Shown: positions 25,621 through 34,221 of the stretch, piece by piece | Layout: every line of letters starts with the position of its first letter | How positions within the stretch are numbered: position 1 is the stretch's first letter | Assembly: GCF_009649845.1 (NCBI RefSeq) | Contig: NZ_WJIE01000014.1 | Location: 1-64,000 of the forward strand | DNA: 64,000 nucleotides | Direction of reading: 5' to 3' | From: Polyangium spumosum | GTDB lineage: Bacteria; Myxococcota_A; Polyangia; Polyangiales; Polyangiaceae | Translations under genes and position numbers: made by a program | Notes under the pieces: generated by a model | The model's database searches: none | Told to the model about the DNA's origin: nothing | The model's input: only the letters and a program-made list of their open reading frames with translations

Positions 25621-26675
25621 TGCAGGGCCTTGTCGAGGACGGCGGCGTTCTTCTGCAGGAGCTCCTCGTACGTCTCGGCGCCCGCGCTGCCGCCGATCGG
25701 GTCGAGCTCGAAGAGCGGCAATTTCGCCTGGTCGGCGATCACCTGCGCGGGCCTTCGATCGAGCTGCGGCTCGGAGAACAGCGCCGCGGCCTTGCTCTTC
25801 TCCATCGCGGAGAGCACGTCCTTCACGTAACGCGCCGTGGGCTCCTTGCCGGGGAACGGCTCGATCACGGCCGCGATCTGGAGCCCGTAACGCTCGGCGA
25901 AATACCCCATCGAGCCGTGGAACGTGACGATCGTCTTCTTCGTCCAGCCCTTCGCGCGCGCCTCGAGGCCCGCGTGCAGCTTGTCGAGCTCGGCCTCCAC
26001 GGCCTTGCCGCGCGCCGTGTAGCCCTCGGCGCCCTTCGGATCGAGCTTCACGAAGGCCTCGACGAGCATCGGCACGACCGCCTTCATGCGCACCGGATCG
26101 AGCCAGAAATGCGGGTCTTCCGCGCCGTGGGCGTGGTGATGACCGTGGTGGTCGTGCTCGCCCTTCGCCGCGCCCTTGGGCTCGGGCTTCGGCGTGTGGT
26201 CGCCGTCGTCGTGCTCGCGGCCGTCGTCGTGCTTCGCGTGCTCGTCGTGGTCCTCGCCCTCCTCGGCGGCCTCGGCGCCGACCTCCTCGGCCGTCATGCG
26301 GCGCGGGTTCGCCTTCGGGCCGAGCTGCACGATCGGCACGTCCGTGCCCGCCGCGCCGCGCACGATCTTCTCCAGCCATCCATCCATGCCGAGGCCAACC
26401 GAGACGCCGAGCTTGCTCTTCGCGACCTGCGCCATCTCCTTCGGCGTCGGGTCGTAGCTGTGCTCGCTCCTCCCCGGCGGCAGCACGAGCACGACGTCGA
26501 GCCCGTCGCCCGCCACGCGCCGCGCGATGTCCCAGAGCGGGAAGATCGAGACCGCGACGCGCGGTTTGTCCGAGGCGGCAGCGGGCCCGCCCTTGCTGCG
26601 GTTGCAGGCCGCGGCGACGAGCACGACGAGCACGAGGACGATGGAGCGCAGGACCGTGGCGAGTTTCGGCGTCAT
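25617..26675 (-). CDS. znuA: Zinc-type solute-binding lipoprotein
   Basis: The 352-residue product is a lipoprotein (VAAAC, Cys24) of the cluster A-I metal-binding family. Likely metal ligands are His72 (SEHSYDPTP), His189 (EDPHFWLDP) and a His in VTFHGSMGYF. Between the first two ligands is a long loop very rich in His, Asp and Glu (~140-186), which is typical of zinc rather than manganese binders. The start at 26675 follows GGGGGGAAG; a frame to 26741 adds a Pro/Arg-rich stretch. It heads a minus-strand operon znuA-znuC-znuB that continues into the PLD-helicase genes. No clear Zur box was found upstream. Confidence 0.92.
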   Translation of the reverse strand: MTPKLATVLRSIVLVLVVLVAAACNRSKGGPAAASDKPRVAVSIFPLWDIARRVAGDGLDVVLVLPPGRSEHSYDPTPKEMAQVAKSKLGVSVGLGMDGWLEKIVRGAAGTDVPIVQLGPKANPRRMTAEEVGAEAAEEGEDHDEHAKHDDGREHDDGDHTPKPEPKGAAKGEHDHHGHHHAHGAEDPHFWLDPVRMKAVVPMLVEAFVKLDPKGAEGYTARGKAVEAELDKLHAGLEARAKGWTKKTIVTFHGSMGYFAERYGLQIAAVIEPFPGKEPTARYVKDVLSAMEKSKAAALFSEPQLDRRPAQVIADQAKLPLFELDPIGGSAGAETYEELLQKNAAVLDKALQ

Positions 26676-26800
26676 GAACGAGCTTCCCCCCGGACGAGGG
26701 CCGGGGCGGCAGGATCGCAGGCGAGGGGGGATGCGTGTCAAGCCAGCTCGGATGCTCGTCGGGTGATGCCTCGACGACGCCCCGTAGTACGATGCGGCCG

Positions 26801-27766
26801 ATGGCTTCCTCCTCCCTCACGCCCGCAGCGCAGGCGCGAGAAACGACGCCGATCGCCGCGCGCGCCTGGTTCCCTCGCGTCCGCGTGTGCATCGACTGCC
26901 GCACCTTGCTCGGGCCGAAGGAGACGTGTGATGGGGGGCGCAAGCATCGCGTGGCCTCGCTCGAGACCCGCGCGGGGCGCGACGCGCTGCGCACCGAGGT
27001 GTGGGGCCCGCCCTCCGTGCGCAGGCGCGCCAAACAGCTCGCCAAGGCCGGCGGCACCTCGCTCGGCGCGGGCTCGATCTTCGAGGGTTGCACCGGCTGC
27101 GGCGATTGCGGCAGCGTCGCGTTGGATGCCGAGTTCCTCCCCGTCGTCGCCGTCGTCGCGCTCATCGCGGCCGCAGGCGTCCTCCTTTACTGGATCATCG
27201 CCAAGATCTACGAGGCCATCCGCGCCTACCAGAACCGGCCTCGCCCGAACGGCGGGATCACGAAGCCCCCGTCGCTCGGGCGCAGGCCCGGGCCGCGCGG
27301 TACCGTGCTCGGACAAACCGGGATGCTCGCCCCCGCGACGGGCAAGCCGTGCGTCGCCTGGGCCCTCGATCTGCGCAACAAGCGCTTCCTCGGGACCGAC
27401 CTCATGCTCCACGACGCCGAGACCTCGGGCTTCTCGGTGAAGCTCGACGACGGCACCATCCTGCGGGTCCCCGGAGGCCGCGTCCGCCTCGAGGGCCCGA
27501 AGGAGCGGCTCGATCGCGCGGACGCGCCGCCCGTCGACGGGTTTGTCCAGACCATCAACCAAAACGACGACCCCGAGGACGAAGGGCTCGAGCCGTTCCC
27601 CTACGACACCGTCGACGAGATCGTGGTTCGTCCGGGCGATCGGGTGCGCGTGTTCGGCGAGCTCGAGCGCGACGTGGATCCGGCGGCGCCCGGCGGATAT
27701 CGCGCGGCGAACGTGATCCTCGTACCGAAGGGCGTGCCCGCGCTCCGCGTCGAGCAGCAACAGTGA
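26801..27766 (+). CDS. Single-pass membrane protein with Cys clusters, unknown
   Basis: The 321-residue protein has a Cys-containing N-terminus (CIDCRTLLGPKETC, then CTGCGDCG), which could bind zinc or an iron-sulfur cluster. One membrane helix follows (FLPVVAVVALIAAAGVLLYWII). The C-terminal domain contains GKPCVAWALDLRN, GFSVKLDDGTILRVPGGRVRLEGP and VRPGDRVRVFGELE. This beta-rich part loosely recalls the GIDE domain of membrane E3-ligase-like proteins (weak inference). ATG 26801 is used; an ATG at 26792 is equally possible and neither has a good Shine-Dalgarno. It is divergent from znuA and ends 10 nt before the amidase gene. Confidence 0.7.
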   Translation: MASSSLTPAAQARETTPIAARAWFPRVRVCIDCRTLLGPKETCDGGRKHRVASLETRAGRDALRTEVWGPPSVRRRAKQLAKAGGTSLGAGSIFEGCTGCGDCGSVALDAEFLPVVAVVALIAAAGVLLYWIIAKIYEAIRAYQNRPRPNGGITKPPSLGRRPGPRGTVLGQTGMLAPATGKPCVAWALDLRNKRFLGTDLMLHDAETSGFSVKLDDGTILRVPGGRVRLEGPKERLDRADAPPVDGFVQTINQNDDPEDEGLEPFPYDTVDEIVVRPGDRVRVFGELERDVDPAAPGGYRAANVILVPKGVPALRVEQQQ

Positions 27767-27776
27767 AAGGGAAAAG

Positions 27777-28829
27777 ATGACGCAAAAGGTCGAGCTCGCC
27801 GCCTGCCAGGTCCACGTCACGCCCGAGGATTACGCCTCCGCCGAGGCCTTCGAGGCCATGCTCTCCCGCGTCGGCGACAAACTCGAGAAGGCACGCGCGC
27901 GGGCTCCGAGCGGGGCGTACGAGCACCCTTGCCTCGCCGTCTTCCCCGAGATGATCGGCGGGTTCTTGCCGCTCGCCGGCCGCCTCGACCTCGTCCGCGG
28001 CGCCCGCACCGTCGACGAGGCCCTCACCAAGGTCGCCCTCCGCTCGCCCTTCCGCATGGCCTCCGCGATGCTCCGCGGCAAGACGGCCCGCGCGAGCGTC
28101 GGCTTTCTCCTCGCGGTCGCCCCCGAGGTCCGGCGTATCTATCGCGAGGCCTTCTCCCGGTTCGCGCAGCGTTACCAGGCCTGGACCGTGGCCGGCAGCG
28201 CGCTCTTGCCTCGCAATGCGCACGGCAACCTCGCGGCGTCTTACGCGCCGGCCGAGGGCCGCGTCTACAACACCTCGTACACCTTCAATCCCGCGGGCCG
28301 CCACGTCAATGTCACGCGCAAGGTGAACCTCGTCCCCACGGTCGAGGACACGCTCGGCCTCTCGCCGGGCCGGCGCGGCGAGCTCATGCCCTTCTCCACG
28401 CCCTTCGGCCAGGTCGGGACGCTCATCTGTTACGACGGCTTCGCCGTCCCGCACACCCCCCGCGAGCCCGAATTCGTCCCCCTGATCCCCCATTACGACC
28501 ACCTCGAATGCAGCGTGATCGCCCACCCCGCCGCGAATTTCTGGCCCTGGGAGACGCCGTGGACCTTCGGCGGCTCCGACGGGCGCAGGCTCCGCGAGCA
28601 ACAATGGCTCGACGAGGGGCTCTTCGCGCAGATGGACACCACGCCGCTCCGCGCCATCCGCTACGGCGTGACCGCGCAGCTCCTCGGCCGGGTCTTCGAC
28701 GCCCACTTCGACGGCCGCTCGCAGCTCCTCACGCGGGACGAGGGCTCCACGCGGATCCTCGCGGAGGCCACGCGCGGCGACGCGTCCCCGGAGGCCGAGG
28801 AGGTGCTCCTCCGCGTGGTCGAGGTATAG
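27777..28829 (+). CDS. Carbon-nitrogen hydrolase (nitrilase superfamily)
   Basis: The 350-residue cytosolic enzyme keeps the Glu-Lys-Cys triad of the family: Glu58 (VFPEMIGG), Lys182 (TRKVNLVP) and Cys218 (LICYDGF). Members hydrolyse amides, nitriles or carbamoyl groups through a Cys thioester. An extra segment between residues ~60 and 130 makes it longer than the usual 260-300 residues, so the substrate cannot be guessed. It starts after AAAGGGAAAAG, 10 nt behind the upstream membrane-protein gene, and probably shares its transcript. Confidence 0.88.
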   Translation: MTQKVELAACQVHVTPEDYASAEAFEAMLSRVGDKLEKARARAPSGAYEHPCLAVFPEMIGGFLPLAGRLDLVRGARTVDEALTKVALRSPFRMASAMLRGKTARASVGFLLAVAPEVRRIYREAFSRFAQRYQAWTVAGSALLPRNAHGNLAASYAPAEGRVYNTSYTFNPAGRHVNVTRKVNLVPTVEDTLGLSPGRRGELMPFSTPFGQVGTLICYDGFAVPHTPREPEFVPLIPHYDHLECSVIAHPAANFWPWETPWTFGGSDGRRLREQQWLDEGLFAQMDTTPLRAIRYGVTAQLLGRVFDAHFDGRSQLLTRDEGSTRILAEATRGDASPEAEEVLLRVVEV

Positions 28830-28892
28830 ACAGCCCGTTCCGGCGGCCTTACCCTCGGGCGCCGGCTCGTTTCCCGAGGACCGACCGCGATC

Positions 28893-29165
28893 ATGAATCA
28901 ACCGAATCCGTGGATCCTGCTCATGGGAGGCTTCTCCCTCTTCAACGTCGCCGGCATGGTCTACGGGATCAAGGCGCCCGAGTGGGCGAAGATCGCCGCG
29001 TCGCTCGCCTGCGGCCTGCTCGGCGTCGTCTGCGTCGTGCTCGCCTTCAAGCGGCAGTTCCGCAAGAAGCCCGTCCCGCCGCCGAAGGTCGAGAGACGCG
29101 CGCCGCGATCGAAGCCCGCGCCCGCGCGCCCCGCGCAGGCGAGCGACGCGGGTGACGCCTCGTAA
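28893..29165 (+). CDS. Small two-helix membrane protein, unknown
   Basis: The 90-residue protein has two hydrophobic helices (WILLMGGFSLFNVAGMVYGI and AKIAASLACGLLGVVCVVLAF). A basic, Pro/Ala-rich tail should face the cytosol. It lies 63 nt after the amidase gene and 14 nt before the methyltransferase gene on the same strand. I do not recognise a family. Confidence 0.65.
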   Translation: MNQPNPWILLMGGFSLFNVAGMVYGIKAPEWAKIAASLACGLLGVVCVVLAFKRQFRKKPVPPPKVERRAPRSKPAPARPAQASDAGDAS

Positions 29166-29179
29166 AAGGGACGAGCCGG

Positions 29180-29830
29180 GTGAAGACGCGCCCGCCTGGC
29201 CCGACCGGCCGCGAAGCCGCGCGAAGGGCCCTCCTCGCGGACGTCGCCGCCGGCCGCGTCGTCTCCGACCTCGCCTTCGATCGGCTCTACCCCGAGCGAA
29301 TCCGCAAGCTCTCCCATCGTTACTGGACCCCGGTCCACGTGGCCCGCCGCGCCGCGGAGCTCTTCGCCGCGCACGGCGCCCGCCGCGTGCTCGACATCGG
29401 CGCGGGCATGGGGAAATTCTGCGTCATCGCCGCGCTCACCACGGAGCTCGAGCTCACCGGCGTCGAGCATCGCGAGGGCCTCGTCGCCGCCGGCCGCGAG
29501 ATCCTCGCGACCTACGGCATTCCGCGCGTCACCTTGATCCACGGCACGCTCGACGACGTCGATTTCGGCGCGTACGACGGGTTTTACCTGTTCAACCCCT
29601 TCGAGGAGGGCACCTTCGAGCCCTCACAATGGGTCGATCGGACGGTCCCGCTCTCCGAGGAGCGCGCCTCCGCCGACGTCGCCCAAGTCGAAGAGGCGCT
29701 CGCGCGGGCCCGGCGCGGCACGTGTGTCGTGACCTTCCACGGGTTCGGCGGCGCGATCCCCCCGGGGTTCGTCCACCTGCCCGAGGAGACATGCGGGACG
29801 GCGTTCCTGCGGCTCTGGATCAAGGCCTAA
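29180..29830 (+). CDS. Class I SAM-dependent methyltransferase
   Basis: The 216-residue protein has the SAM-binding motif I VLDIGAGMGKF (70-80), an acidic end of strand 2 (TGVEHREG) and a motif-III-like RVTLIHGTLDDVDF. The acceptor site segment FYLFNPFEEGTFEP contains NPF where many relatives have N/DPPY. The substrate is unknown. The start is GTG 29180; no other start allows the conserved N-terminal helix. The stop codon overlaps the end of the convergent glyoxalase II gene by three bases. Confidence 0.82.
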   Translation: MKTRPPGPTGREAARRALLADVAAGRVVSDLAFDRLYPERIRKLSHRYWTPVHVARRAAELFAAHGARRVLDIGAGMGKFCVIAALTTELELTGVEHREGLVAAGREILATYGIPRVTLIHGTLDDVDFGAYDGFYLFNPFEEGTFEPSQWVDRTVPLSEERASADVAQVEEALARARRGTCVVTFHGFGGAIPPGFVHLPEETCGTAFLRLWIKA

Positions 29831-30591
29831 CGAAACCCATCCTTCGCCGCCCGCACCTTCCCGAGCGTCTCCGCGCCGCTCGTCCCGCCAAACTTCGCGC
29901 GCACGTCCTGCGCCTCGACGCGCAAAAATGGATTGATCCGGTGCTCCTCGGCCATCGTCCCGGGCACCGTGGGCTCGCCGCGGCTGCGTTTGTCCTGCGC
30001 CATCAACAACGCGCGCTTCACGGCCTCGTTCTCGGGCTCCGCGAACGCGGCGAACCGCAGGTTGCTCACGGTGTACTCGTGCCCGCAATAAACCCGCGTC
30101 TCGCCGGGCAGGCGCCCGAGCTTCTGGCACAAAGAGGCATACATCATCTCGGGTGTGCCCTCGAAGAGCCGACCGCAGCCGGCCACGAACATCGTATCGC
30201 CCGTAAAAACCGCGTCGTTCACGACGTACGCGACCGCGCCCAGCGTGTGCCCGGGCACGTGCAGCGCCCGGAACGTCATCCCCGCGACCTCGAACGACCC
30301 GCCGTCCTCCACCCCGACCGTCTGCGCGGGGATCCGCCCCTGTGCCAGGTCGCTCGTGTGTCCGTACACGGGCAGGCCTCCGAAGCGGCTCTGCAGCGCC
30401 TCGTTGCCGCCCACGTGGTCGTAGTGGTGGTGCGTGTTCAGGATGGCCACGAGCTCGAGCCCCTCGCGCGCGAGCGCCACGAGCACAGGCTCCGCCTCGG
30501 AGGGATCCACCACGACCGCCTCGCGCCGCCCTTCCTCGGCCACGAGATACGCATAGTTGTCGCTCAAACAAGGAACGGGGACGACACGCAT
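29827..30591 (-). CDS. gloB: Hydroxyacylglutathione hydrolase (glyoxalase II)
   Basis: The 254-residue metallo-beta-lactamase-fold enzyme has THHHYDHVGG (His54, His56, Asp58, His59), VPGHTLGAVAYV, FTGDTMFVAGCGRLFEG and VYCGHEYT. These supply the binuclear metal ligands of glyoxalase II. The C-terminal part (NLRFAAFAEPENEA and NPFLRVEAQDVRAKF) is the glutathione-binding domain that marks this family. It splits S-D-lactoylglutathione to lactate and glutathione. The start at 30591 (MRVVPVPCLSDNYAYLV) fits the family N-terminus. Confidence 0.95.
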   Translation of the reverse strand: MRVVPVPCLSDNYAYLVAEEGRREAVVVDPSEAEPVLVALAREGLELVAILNTHHHYDHVGGNEALQSRFGGLPVYGHTSDLAQGRIPAQTVGVEDGGSFEVAGMTFRALHVPGHTLGAVAYVVNDAVFTGDTMFVAGCGRLFEGTPEMMYASLCQKLGRLPGETRVYCGHEYTVSNLRFAAFAEPENEAVKRALLMAQDKRSRGEPTVPGTMAEEHRINPFLRVEAQDVRAKFGGTSGAETLGKVRAAKDGFR

Positions 30592-30752
30592 GCGGCACAC
30601 CTTACTGCGCCTGCCGTCACGCCTCAACCACCGCCGTCTGTGCCACTCGTTCGGGTCTCCATCCTGGCGTCGGCGCCTCGATGGCACACTTCGGCACGCG
30701 GCCACATCCCCATTTCGTGTGTGAATTCGCGAGGTGGGGCCCGAGCGCTTGA

Positions 30753-30768
30753 TGGCCCGCCCCTTGCT
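30753..30768 (+). promoter_or_regulatory. Sigma-54-like promoter match
   Basis: TGGCCCGCCCCTTGCT has GG and GC spaced by ten bases, as in -24/-12 promoters (TGGCAC-N5-TTGCA). The predicted start would fall only 2-3 nt before the ATG at 30781, so the message would be nearly leaderless. This weakens the call; a chance match in GC-rich DNA is possible. Confidence 0.25.
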
Positions 30769-30780
30769 CATGGGGTGGGC

Positions 30781-32997
30781 ATGATGAAGAACGCTCGCTC
30801 TGCCTTCTGGATCTTCGCTTCGATTCTCCCCCTCACGGCCGCCGGTTATGGCTGCAGCGGCTCGACGGACGTGCGTACGCCGACGACCGCCGAGGCGCGC
30901 GGCACGCTGACGCAGGCCCAGAGCTGCGCCGACCTCGAGGAGATGCTCAAGGCGGACGCCGTCGCGAAGATGAACGCGCAGATCGACGCCATCATCGCCG
31001 ACATCGAGGAGAACGGCGAGTACTGGGGCTCCCCTGATTACGGCTGGGAGGACAGCCCCGGCGGCGTGGTGGGCTCCACGGGCAGCGGCGTCCCGAGTGA
31101 TCCCGGCGGCGCGGGCGGGTCGGGCGGCGGCTCGAGCGGCTCGGGCGGCTCGAGCGGCGGCGGCGACGGAAACGGCGCGCCCCCCGACCACTCCGAGACG
31201 AACACGCAGGTCGCGGGCGTCGACGAGGCCGACATCCTCAAGACGGACGGCAACTACATCTACCTCCTGCACGGGCAGAACCTCGAAATCCTGAAGTCGT
31301 GGCCCGTCTCCGATCTCGCGATCGACACGACCACGTCGATCGAGGGCAGCCCGATCGAGATGTTCGTGACCGACGACCAGCTCGTCATTTATTCGCAGGT
31401 CGACGGCACCTCGCTCTACCAGCAGGCCGGCGTGGAGCCGCGCTCTCCCTACTACGACTACTACGGCGGCGGCGCCATGTACGACGGGTATTACAACCCG
31501 TATTACGCGCCGCTCACGAAGATCACGGTCCTCGGCCTCGACGGCGGGCAGACCACGGGCGTCCAGAAGGAGGTCTATTTCGAGGGCAACTACGCCTCCT
31601 CGCGCCGCGTCGGCAAGCACGTGCGCACGGTGCTCTCCGGCGGCCACCACGGCCCCAGCGTGAGTTATTACCCCGAGTTCCCCGAGGGCGATTACCCGGA
31701 GTCGGCCAGCGAGTGGATCGACGCCTTCGAGGACCTGCGCTTCAAGAACGCGCTCGCGATTTACGGCTCGACCATCAACGACTGGTTGCCCTACCGCTTC
31801 GAGAAGAGCGGCGGCAACGTCTCGGCCCTCCCGCCGAGCTGCAGCTCGTATTACGTGCCCACCGCGGGCTCCACGGCGTACGGCCTCACGCAGGTGCAAT
31901 CGTTCGCGCTCGACAACCTCGGCGCGCCCCTCGTCGAGACGAGCATCGTCGGCGGCGCGGACACCGTGTATTCGAGCGAGGACGGGCTCTACCTCGCGGC
32001 GCGGGGCTGGAACGACTCGATGTGGTGGGGCGGCCAGGACATGCCGCTCGTGGCGACCGACACCACCGAGACGTTCGTGCACAAGTTCGATCTCGCGACG
32101 AACCCGGCGCAGCCGGCCTACGTCGCGACGGGCTCGGTGCCCGGGCACGTGAAGAACCAGTTCTCGCTCGACGAGAAGGACGGCCTGCTCCGCATCGCCA
32201 CGACGCGCAACCTCGCCTCGCAGACGGACTGGACGAGCTCGAGCAGCGTCTACGTCCTGCAGCAAAACGAGGCCCAGCTCGTGCAGCTCGGCGCCGTCAC
32301 GGACCTCGCTCCGGGCGAGCAGATCTATTCGACGCGCTTCATCGGCAACCGCGGCTACGTCGTGACGTTCCGCCAGGTCGACCCGCTCTTCGTGATCGAT
32401 CTCGCGAACCCCGCGGCCCCGAAGGTCCTCGCCGAGCTCAAGATCCCGGGCTTCAGCGAATACATGCACCCGATCGACGACAACCACCTGCTCACGATCG
32501 GCCAGGACGCGACGAACGACGGCCAGGTGACGGGCCTCGCGCTGCAGGTCTTCGACGTGACGAACCCGACGGCGCCGGCGCTGATGCACAAGTACACGTT
32601 CTCGGGCGCGGAGTCGGGCTACTCCGAGGCGCAGTACAACCACAAGGCGTTCAACTGGTACGGCCCGAAGAACCTGCTCGCGTTCCCCTTCAGCGGCTGG
32701 AACCCGAACACGGGTGAAATGAAGAGCTCGCTCGAGCTCTTCGACGTGACGCTCGACAATGGCATCGTGAAGCGCGGCTCGGTCGACCACTCGCAGTTCT
32801 TCTCGGCCGATCCGTACGGCTACTGCGGCGGTTACTTCGGCGTCGGCGTCCGCCGCGGCGTGTTCATCGACGATTACGTCTACGCGATCTCGTACGGCGG
32901 CGTCACCGCGAGCGACGTGAACACCCCCGCCACGCCGGTCGCCTCCGTCGCCCTGCCCCAGCCGAACCAGCCCTACGGCTACTGCGGCGGGTTCTGA
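30781..32997 (+). CDS. Secreted beta-propeller domain lipoprotein
   Basis: The 738-residue product has a signal sequence ending GYGCSGS (lipobox with an unusual Tyr). A short helical segment and a Gly/Ser linker (~107-140) follow. Then comes the 'beta propeller domain' family (PF09826-like), recognised by NTQVAGVDEADILKTDGNYIY, ASSRRVGKHVRTVL, NGSTINDW-type blades and LLTIGQDATNDG. Blades repeat through ~residue 700. Two copies of PYGYCGG near the C-terminus could form a disulfide. The role of the family is unknown; binding at the cell surface is likely. Start ATG 30781 or 30784 after GGGGTGGG. Confidence 0.88.
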   Translation: MMKNARSAFWIFASILPLTAAGYGCSGSTDVRTPTTAEARGTLTQAQSCADLEEMLKADAVAKMNAQIDAIIADIEENGEYWGSPDYGWEDSPGGVVGSTGSGVPSDPGGAGGSGGGSSGSGGSSGGGDGNGAPPDHSETNTQVAGVDEADILKTDGNYIYLLHGQNLEILKSWPVSDLAIDTTTSIEGSPIEMFVTDDQLVIYSQVDGTSLYQQAGVEPRSPYYDYYGGGAMYDGYYNPYYAPLTKITVLGLDGGQTTGVQKEVYFEGNYASSRRVGKHVRTVLSGGHHGPSVSYYPEFPEGDYPESASEWIDAFEDLRFKNALAIYGSTINDWLPYRFEKSGGNVSALPPSCSSYYVPTAGSTAYGLTQVQSFALDNLGAPLVETSIVGGADTVYSSEDGLYLAARGWNDSMWWGGQDMPLVATDTTETFVHKFDLATNPAQPAYVATGSVPGHVKNQFSLDEKDGLLRIATTRNLASQTDWTSSSSVYVLQQNEAQLVQLGAVTDLAPGEQIYSTRFIGNRGYVVTFRQVDPLFVIDLANPAAPKVLAELKIPGFSEYMHPIDDNHLLTIGQDATNDGQVTGLALQVFDVTNPTAPALMHKYTFSGAESGYSEAQYNHKAFNWYGPKNLLAFPFSGWNPNTGEMKSSLELFDVTLDNGIVKRGSVDHSQFFSADPYGYCGGYFGVGVRRGVFIDDYVYAISYGGVTASDVNTPATPVASVALPQPNQPYGYCGGF

Positions 32998-33005
32998 AAA
33001 GCAAA

Positions 33006-33049
33006 CGCCGCGCCCCGAGGCTCCCCTCTCCCGGCCTCGGGGCGCGGCG
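33006..33049. terminator. Strong bidirectional hairpin between convergent genes
   Basis: A perfect 15-bp stem (CGCCGCGCCCCGAGG at 33006-33020 with its complement at 33035-33049) and a 14-nt loop lie between convergent genes. Read on the minus strand, the stem is followed by TTTGCTTTTC, so it should end the acyl-CoA dehydrogenase transcript. On the plus strand no T-run follows. Confidence 0.8.
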
Positions 33050-33064
33050 GTCCGTCAGGACGAC

Positions 33065-34210
33065 CTATCCGTCGATCACCATCTCCGCGATCCGCTTGCG
33101 ATGGTGCGCCGCGTCCCCGAACGCCGCGCGGCTCCACTGGGCGCGCTTGAACCAGAGCTGCACGTCGCACTCCCAGGTAAAACCAATCCCGCCGTGGAGC
33201 TGCACGGCCTTCGCCGCCGCGAAAGCGTACGTGTCCGACGCGTGCGCCTTCGCCATCCGCGCGAGCCTCTCGGCCTGCGCGGGCGCGTGATCGATCGCCG
33301 CCGCCGCGCGATACACGAGCGAACGCGAGAGCTCGATCTTCGCGAGCAGATCCACGAGCGGGAACTTCACGCCCTGGAATGCGCCGATCGGCCGGCCGAA
33401 CTGCTGGCGGAGCTTCGCGTATTCCGTGGTCATGCCGAGCAGCCGGTCCGCGCCCCCCACCATCTCCGCTGCGAGCGCCGTCCAGATCCGCGGCATCACC
33501 CGGCCGAGGATCGTGATCGCCTCCCCCTTCGCGCCCACCCGATCCGCGTCGGTCACGGCCACGTCCTCCAGCCGCACGTGCCCGCTCCGCCGCGTCGCAT
33601 CAACGAGTTTGTCCGGCGACACCATGATCCCCGCCGACGCGGCCGGCAGGGCGAACAGGCTCGGCCCCTCGGCCTCGTTCGCCGTCACGACGAGCAGGCG
33701 CGCGCTCGGCGCGTCCACGACGAGCTCCTTCTCGCCCGAGATCACGATCCGCTCGCCCTCGCGGCGCGCCGTCGCCTCGACGTGCCCGTAATCCCATCCC
33801 CCGCGACGCTCCTCCGAGCCCACGGCCGCGCGGACCTTGCCCTCCGCGATCGCAGGGAGCCACCGCGCCTTCTCCTCCTCGCTCCCCGCCTCCCGGAGGA
33901 CGAGCGTCGCGAAGAGCGTCCCGAAAAACGGTAATGGCGAGAGCGCGCGGCCCATCTCTTCCATGAGCACGGCGAGGCTCGTCATCGACATCTCGCTCCC
34001 GCCCTGCGCCGCGGGCACGGCGAGCCCGAGCCATCCCGCCTCCGCCGCCCGCGTCCACAGCCCCTCGTCGAAGCCCGCGGGCGTCTCCATGGAGCGCCGC
34101 ACGTCCTCCGTATTGCAAGAGCTCTCGAGGAGCTTCCGCGCCTCGCGCCGGAGCAACACTTGCTCCTCGCCATAACCGAAATCGTCGGGGATCCGGGCGC
34201 TCTTTTGCAT
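33065..34210 (-). CDS. Acyl-CoA dehydrogenase, small-type subunit (pair 2)
   Basis: The 381-residue flavoprotein has the usual helical-beta-helical acyl-CoA dehydrogenase fold. It has MGRALSPLPFFGTL in the N-domain and LRQQFGRPIGAFQ and LHGGIGFTWECDVQLWFKR in the C-domain. The helix-G position that carries the catalytic Glu in the neighbouring large subunit has none here. Proteins of this kind (FadE27/FadE29-like) pair with a large partner to make an alpha2beta2 enzyme. It starts 11 nt after the large-type gene at 34222, which suggests that the two form one enzyme. It ends at the strong hairpin at 33006. Confidence 0.88.
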   Translation of the reverse strand: MQKSARIPDDFGYGEEQVLLRREARKLLESSCNTEDVRRSMETPAGFDEGLWTRAAEAGWLGLAVPAAQGGSEMSMTSLAVLMEEMGRALSPLPFFGTLFATLVLREAGSEEEKARWLPAIAEGKVRAAVGSEERRGGWDYGHVEATARREGERIVISGEKELVVDAPSARLLVVTANEAEGPSLFALPAASAGIMVSPDKLVDATRRSGHVRLEDVAVTDADRVGAKGEAITILGRVMPRIWTALAAEMVGGADRLLGMTTEYAKLRQQFGRPIGAFQGVKFPLVDLLAKIELSRSLVYRAAAAIDHAPAQAERLARMAKAHASDTYAFAAAKAVQLHGGIGFTWECDVQLWFKRAQWSRAAFGDAAHHRKRIAEMVIDG

Positions 34211-34221
34211 GGTCGTCCTCC

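Noticed and set aside
26676-26800. Zur-type operator between znuA and the divergent gene
   Set aside because: No AT-rich palindrome of the usual kind is visible. Regulation by Zur is plausible but not supported by the sequence.
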